15,866 nt of DNA from UMGS1696 sp964430105 (GTDB taxonomy: Bacteria; Bacillota; Clostridia; Oscillospirales; CAG-272), in assembly GCA_964430105.1 (NCBI GenBank), contig CAYSEF010000045.1, positions 1-15,866 on the forward strand. Direction: 5' to 3'. Under the pieces are notes generated by a model. The model had not been told where the DNA came from. It saw nothing but the letters and a program-made list of their open reading frames with translations, and made no database searches. This document shows positions 13,465 to 15,866 of this stretch, piece by piece. A program made the translations under genes and the position numbers. Each line of letters opens with the position of its first letter. The first letter of the stretch is position 1.

Positions 13465-13585
13465 GGAAGGCTACAAGCAGGAGGGCGATCACAAGCAGGA
13501 TGCCGATCACAATAGCGATGGTTCTGTTACTGTTTCTACTGTCTCTGCGGTTGTTGTTCTTGTTGGGATGTGCGGAATGGTTCAT
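13328..13585 (-). CDS. Small single-pass membrane protein, possibly chimeric at its 3' end
   Basis: Start at ATG 13585, with AGAAGGAG 7 bases upstream. The 85-residue product has an Asn/Arg-rich cytoplasmic start (NNNRRDSRNSNR), a strong membrane segment (TIAIVIGILLVIALLLVAF, about 22-40) and a polar tail. From about codon 41 on, the same DNA encodes in a shifted frame the conserved part of MobC. The tail is therefore probably out-of-frame mobC sequence and not original. The N-terminal part may be the true remains of a small element-encoded membrane protein. Family not recognised. Confidence 0.55.
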   Translation of the reverse strand: MNHSAHPNKNNNRRDSRNSNRTIAIVIGILLVIALLLVAFRGCEGDKPIEAGFTRIEGNDLTSAAVKQQFESDCQKNEPNGAIVR

Positions 13586-13691
13586 ATTGTTTCTCCTTCT
13601 GCCGGTTTGCGGCGTATGTTTTGGTGGTGTCTTCGGTGGAATCACCGCACTAAGGCGGTACTACCAATCGGCGTAGCAGATAGTCAGTCAT
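13536..13691 (-). other. Short reading frame with good SD, interrupted by TAG
   Basis: ATG 13691 follows AAGGAGGAAC and encodes MTDYLLRRLVVPP before TAG (13650-13652). The same frame stays open afterwards for a polar stretch (DSTEDTTKTYAANRQKEKQY) to a stop at 13536-13538. It may be a nonsense-interrupted small gene or a leader peptide. Confidence 0.35.
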
Positions 13692-13713
13692 GTTCCTCCT
13701 TTCCGTGGGCATG

Positions 13714-13746
13714 AAAAAACGGCGATTCAGAAATTTGAACCGCCGT
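13714..13746 (-). terminator. Terminator of the replication-initiator-like gene
   Basis: Minus strand ACGGCG pairs with CGCCGT (13741-13746 with 13719-13724), with inner TTCAA/TTGAA-type pairing, then T6 (complement of 13714-13719). The stop codon of the gene (13727-13729) lies inside the hairpin. Confidence 0.75.
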
Positions 13747-14623
13747 AGAGATCATGATTCACTTTTGTGGTATAGTAACTCTCCATCGTTGCCGGAGCAT
13801 TGACGAGCGTTTTCAGAAGATATGGCTTAATGTTGTGGATTTCGGTTGTATTTTTGTCAAGACAAGTGAAAATATATTCCAGATGCGAAGCGCTCAGCCG
13901 GAGCAGCCTGTCCTTCACCAGCGAATACGGGTATGTATCTTTGCCGAGGGTAAAGGTTGTCCGTCGGGTACACAGTACTTCCGAAGCAATATCCACGATT
14001 TCGTCAAGCCGTTCTTTAGGGTAGCGTTCGCACATGATTTCGTATTCGATGTTTTGTGTAACACGCTCCCGCGCTTCCTCATATCCCATCACATCCATCG
14101 GCGCAGGTTCACTAATAGATTGATTAGGATTTGATCCATAAGTAATAGATTTATTTAGTTCTTTATTATTTATTTCTTTATATGTCGTGGGCATTTCCTG
14201 CGCAGGTGCGTCCAATGTGGGATTTTCCGTTGTAGGTGAATCCGTCGTAGGACAAGCGCAAATAGGCATATCGGTTATAGGTTCAGAAGTTTCCAAATCG
14301 GCTTCTGGAGCAGATTTTTCAAGAGACTTTTGCGGAGTTTCATAAATCACATACTCCATACCTCCGAGCCTGCCTTTAGAATCACGCTTGCGTTCACGGA
14401 CGATGTACCCATGTTCTTCCAGTTCGCGTATGCCCTGACGGATTGAATCCATACCGTCAGAGAAAAGATATGTAAGACCTTTTAGTGTAAAATCCCATGT
14501 TTCGGGCAGGGATAACATTTCTACAAGCAGTCCCTTGGCTTTTGCTGATAAGGATTTATCCTTGAATACGCAGTTTGCGATCACCGTAAATTCACGGCTC
14601 TTGTCTACTCTGAATACCGACAT
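13727..14623 (-). CDS. Replication-initiator-like winged-helix protein with DUF6017-type C-terminus
   Basis: A 298-residue protein. Residues about 1-95 form a winged helix-turn-helix (SLSAKAKGLLVEMLSLPETW, then SIRQGIRELEEHGYIVRERKR), as in RepA-like initiators of clostridial conjugative elements. Residues about 115-165 are a low-complexity Pro/Thr linker with repeated PTT/NPT units. Residues about 185-298 match the DUF6017 style (ERYPKERLDEIVDIASEVLC, ending in LLKTLVNAPATMESYY). It likely binds the element's DNA for replication or control. The start is ATG 14623 with GGAGG 6 bases upstream. It follows parB, from which a terminator separates it, and carries its own terminator. Confidence 0.8.
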   Translation of the reverse strand: MSVFRVDKSREFTVIANCVFKDKSLSAKAKGLLVEMLSLPETWDFTLKGLTYLFSDGMDSIRQGIRELEEHGYIVRERKRDSKGRLGGMEYVIYETPQKSLEKSAPEADLETSEPITDMPICACPTTDSPTTENPTLDAPAQEMPTTYKEINNKELNKSITYGSNPNQSISEPAPMDVMGYEEARERVTQNIEYEIMCERYPKERLDEIVDIASEVLCTRRTTFTLGKDTYPYSLVKDRLLRLSASHLEYIFTCLDKNTTEIHNIKPYLLKTLVNAPATMESYYTTKVNHDLYGGSNF

Positions 14624-14670
14624 TGTTTTCCTCCGTTTTATTGTTGTATTTCATATTTTTCCTTGAAATG

Positions 14671-14708
14671 AAAAAAGGACAAGCGATTTTGTGAATCAAC
14701 TTGTCCTT
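14671..14708 (-). terminator. Terminator of the parB-like gene
   Basis: AAGGACAAG (14675-14683) is a perfect complement of CTTGTCCTT (14700-14708). On the minus strand a T-rich tract of six follows (complement of 14671-14676). Confidence 0.85.
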
Positions 14709-14723
14709 CATAAGTATATTTAA

Positions 14724-15572
14724 TTATCTTTCGCCGCGTTGACGCTGTTTTTTCTTCTGCCAGCTCTCAAGCAGTTTGTAAATCATACGTTCCATCTGGT
14801 GCGGTGTGGAATTTTTCGGAAAATATTTCTGTAAAGCATCGTATGGCAGAACAATTTCGTTTTTTATTGGCTTCTTCTGCTCCGACATGAGCGACAGCAT
14901 CGTTTCGTCATTCAGCGTACCTTCGCGGCTCATCTCCTTCATGCGTTTTGCCTGCGAAAGTGAAGGTGTTGACTGCTCACTCTCGATTGTTTCAAGCAGA
15001 AGTTTCTGCTCTTCGGGTTTGAGGTATGAAATTTCAACGGCAGGTGTCATGCCGATTTTCTTTTCATCAACCATTTGCTGTAGTTCAGGAGTGAGTTCGG
15101 TTAGGCGGATGTATCGTTGAACTTGTCTTCCGCTTTCTCCATTATCTTTTCCAACCGTATCAGCAGACTCTAACTTTCCGACAAGTTGTCGGGAAGTTAA
15201 ATCATTTCGCTGACCTTGACGTTTAATAGCTTCCAATTTCATCTTGTACGCCGCAGCTCGTTCACTCGGCAGGATATTTTCACGCTGAAGATTCGAATCA
15301 ACCATAACCACAATGGCGGCATCGCGATCCATTTCGCGGACGATCACAGGCACTGTTTCTACCCCTGCTAATTCACAGGCGTGTGTTCTGCGATGACCCG
15401 ATACGATCTCATAACCGCCCTCCTCTCTTGGTCTTACAATTATCGGTGAAAGGACACCACATTCCTTGATGCTCTCGACCGTTTCTTTCATTGAATCATC
15501 ATCCCTCACCTGAAACGGATGGTTTGGAAAAGGATGCAGATCCCCTATTTTGACTTCGATTATGTTTTCCAT
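14724..15572 (-). CDS. ParB/Spo0J-family partition protein
   Basis: A 282-residue ParB-like protein. The N-terminal nuclease-like ParB fold shows HPFQVRDDDSMKETVESIKE, GYEIVSGHRRTHACELAG (the CTP-binding GHRR motif, about residues 59-62) and DSNLQRENILPSERAAAYKM. A central HTH region follows (SGRQVQRYIRLTELTPELQQ, MVDEKKIGMTPAVEISYL). The C-terminal part is variable and basic, ending KKKQRQRGER. ParB proteins bind parS sites and segregate DNA with a ParA ATPase, but no parA is present upstream; only a terminator and tRNA-like fragments lie there. The protein may therefore act as an element regulator or use ParA from elsewhere. The start is ATG 15572 with AAGG about 7 bases upstream. Confidence 0.88.
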   Translation of the reverse strand: MENIIEVKIGDLHPFPNHPFQVRDDDSMKETVESIKECGVLSPIIVRPREEGGYEIVSGHRRTHACELAGVETVPVIVREMDRDAAIVVMVDSNLQRENILPSERAAAYKMKLEAIKRQGQRNDLTSRQLVGKLESADTVGKDNGESGRQVQRYIRLTELTPELQQMVDEKKIGMTPAVEISYLKPEEQKLLLETIESEQSTPSLSQAKRMKEMSREGTLNDETMLSLMSEQKKPIKNEIVLPYDALQKYFPKNSTPHQMERMIYKLLESWQKKKQRQRGER

Positions 15573-15609
15573 GACTAAACCTTAATACCTTTCTGAAATT
15601 TTTTGCACG

Positions 15610-15644
15610 AAAAAAAGCCCATGATTGAAAATTTTCATGGGCTT
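15610..15644 (-). terminator. Terminator upstream of parB, insulating it from the right
   Basis: AAGCCCATGA (15615-15624) is a perfect complement of TCATGGGCTT (15635-15644). The minus strand continues with T7 (complement of 15610-15616). It stops transcription arriving from the tRNA-like region. Confidence 0.85.
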
Positions 15645-15693
15645 GTAAGTATCTTTATGTGTATTAAGTTGTCTTAGAAATATGAAGAAAAAC

Positions 15694-15722
15694 AAAAAAG
15701 TCCCAGAATTAACTGAGACTTT
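15694..15722 (-). terminator. Terminator behind the degenerate tRNA-like fragment
   Basis: AAAGTCCCAG (15697-15706) pairs with CTGAGACTTT (15713-15722), ten pairs including one G-T. A T6 run follows on the minus strand (complement of 15694-15699). Confidence 0.8.
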
Positions 15723-15723
15723 A

Positions 15724-15767
15724 TGGCTCCCCCTGCGATAGTATCGCGACTGGACATCGAACCAGCG
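15724..15767 (-). repeat. Degenerate second copy of the tRNA 3' end (att-like remnant)
   Basis: It shares with 15813-15843 the acceptor end (GGGGGAGCCA on the minus strand) and the T-arm (CTGGTTCGA then GTCCAG). However, it has an 8-base T-loop and about 14 extra bases (with GCGAT-agt-ATCGC) between T-stem and acceptor. It cannot make a tRNA. Confidence 0.6.
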
Positions 15768-15781
15768 GAAGCTGAAAAAAC

Positions 15782-15809
15782 AAAAAATCCCGATCTATTG
15801 ACCGAGATT
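15782..15809 (-). terminator. Terminator behind the tRNA 3' fragment
   Basis: AATCCCGATC (15786-15795) pairs with GACCGAGATT (15800-15809), ten pairs including two G-T. A T6 run follows on the minus strand (complement of 15782-15787). It lies 3 bases after the tRNA CCA end, as expected for a tRNA operon terminator. Confidence 0.8.
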
Positions 15810-15812
15810 TTG

Positions 15813-15843
15813 TGGCTCCCCCAACTGGACTCGAACCAGTGAC
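15813..15843 (-). other. 3' fragment of a tRNA (probably tRNA-Asn), likely attachment site
   Basis: On the minus strand the T-arm ACTGG-TTCGAGT-CCAGT (15840-15824) is followed by the acceptor strand TGGGGGA, G and encoded CCA. The implied 5' end TCCCCCA and discriminator G fit tRNA-Asn. Upstream bases (to 15866) do not form an anticodon arm with it, so only about 31 bases of tRNA remain. This is the pattern left at one end of an element integrated into a tRNA gene. Confidence 0.6.
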
Positions 15844-15866
15844 CCGAAGGGGAATATAGCGAAGTC

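Noticed and set aside
15794..15866. A complete tRNA gene at the right edge
   Set aside because: The T-arm and acceptor are good, but the next bases form no anticodon stem or D-arm, so only a 3' fragment is supported within the window.

Overview
The window looks like the chromosome of a gut Firmicute of the Ruminococcaceae/Clostridia type. The evidence is AT-rich secreted lipoproteins, strong SD sequences with sigma-A-type promoters, a DUF4367-like anti-sigma protein and clostridial conjugative/mobilizable-element genes. Taxonomy is inferred from protein style only.

Left part (about 1-8600): an envelope/export block, all on the minus strand. Read in transcription order it holds an ECF-type sigma factor with a translationally overlapping membrane anti-sigma protein (8531-7274), then an IS1182-family insertion (5482-7270) whose transposase is cut by one in-frame UAA, then a small secreted protein, an M23 (LytM-type) metallopeptidase and three lipoproteins. 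The last lipoprotein resembles a solute-binding protein with an extra N-terminal region. The IS sits between the sigma module and the surface genes and abuts an AT-rich palindrome.

Middle part (about 8600-11060): accessory DNA. A 36-base palindrome lies between divergent promoters. Next to it is a serine recombinase gene whose catalytic and DNA-binding parts are in different frames, joined exactly at an A_AAA_AAG slippery heptamer. Then comes an Abi_2 (AbiD/AbiF-type) HEPN protein with two tandem promoters, a palindrome over the second -10 box, and a leader that can fold as a UUCG-capped hairpin or pair with the SD. This abi locus is the best candidate for an RNA-controlled defence system here. 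Its 3' flank carries four consecutive small hairpins before a terminator.

Right part (about 11029-15866): a mobilization/maintenance module on the minus strand: parB-like gene, replication-initiator-like wHTH/DUF6017 protein, a small membrane protein overlapping a 5'-truncated mobC, a CD1845-type membrane protein, a small zinc-ribbon protein and a MobP-type relaxase. Intrinsic terminators separate most of these genes. The window ends in two tandem tRNA-3'-end-like fragments (best guess tRNA-Asn), each followed by its own terminator, which look like attachment-site remnants. Several lesions (split recombinase frame, truncated mobC, odd relaxase start, nonsense transposase) suggest a decaying, layered mobile region.
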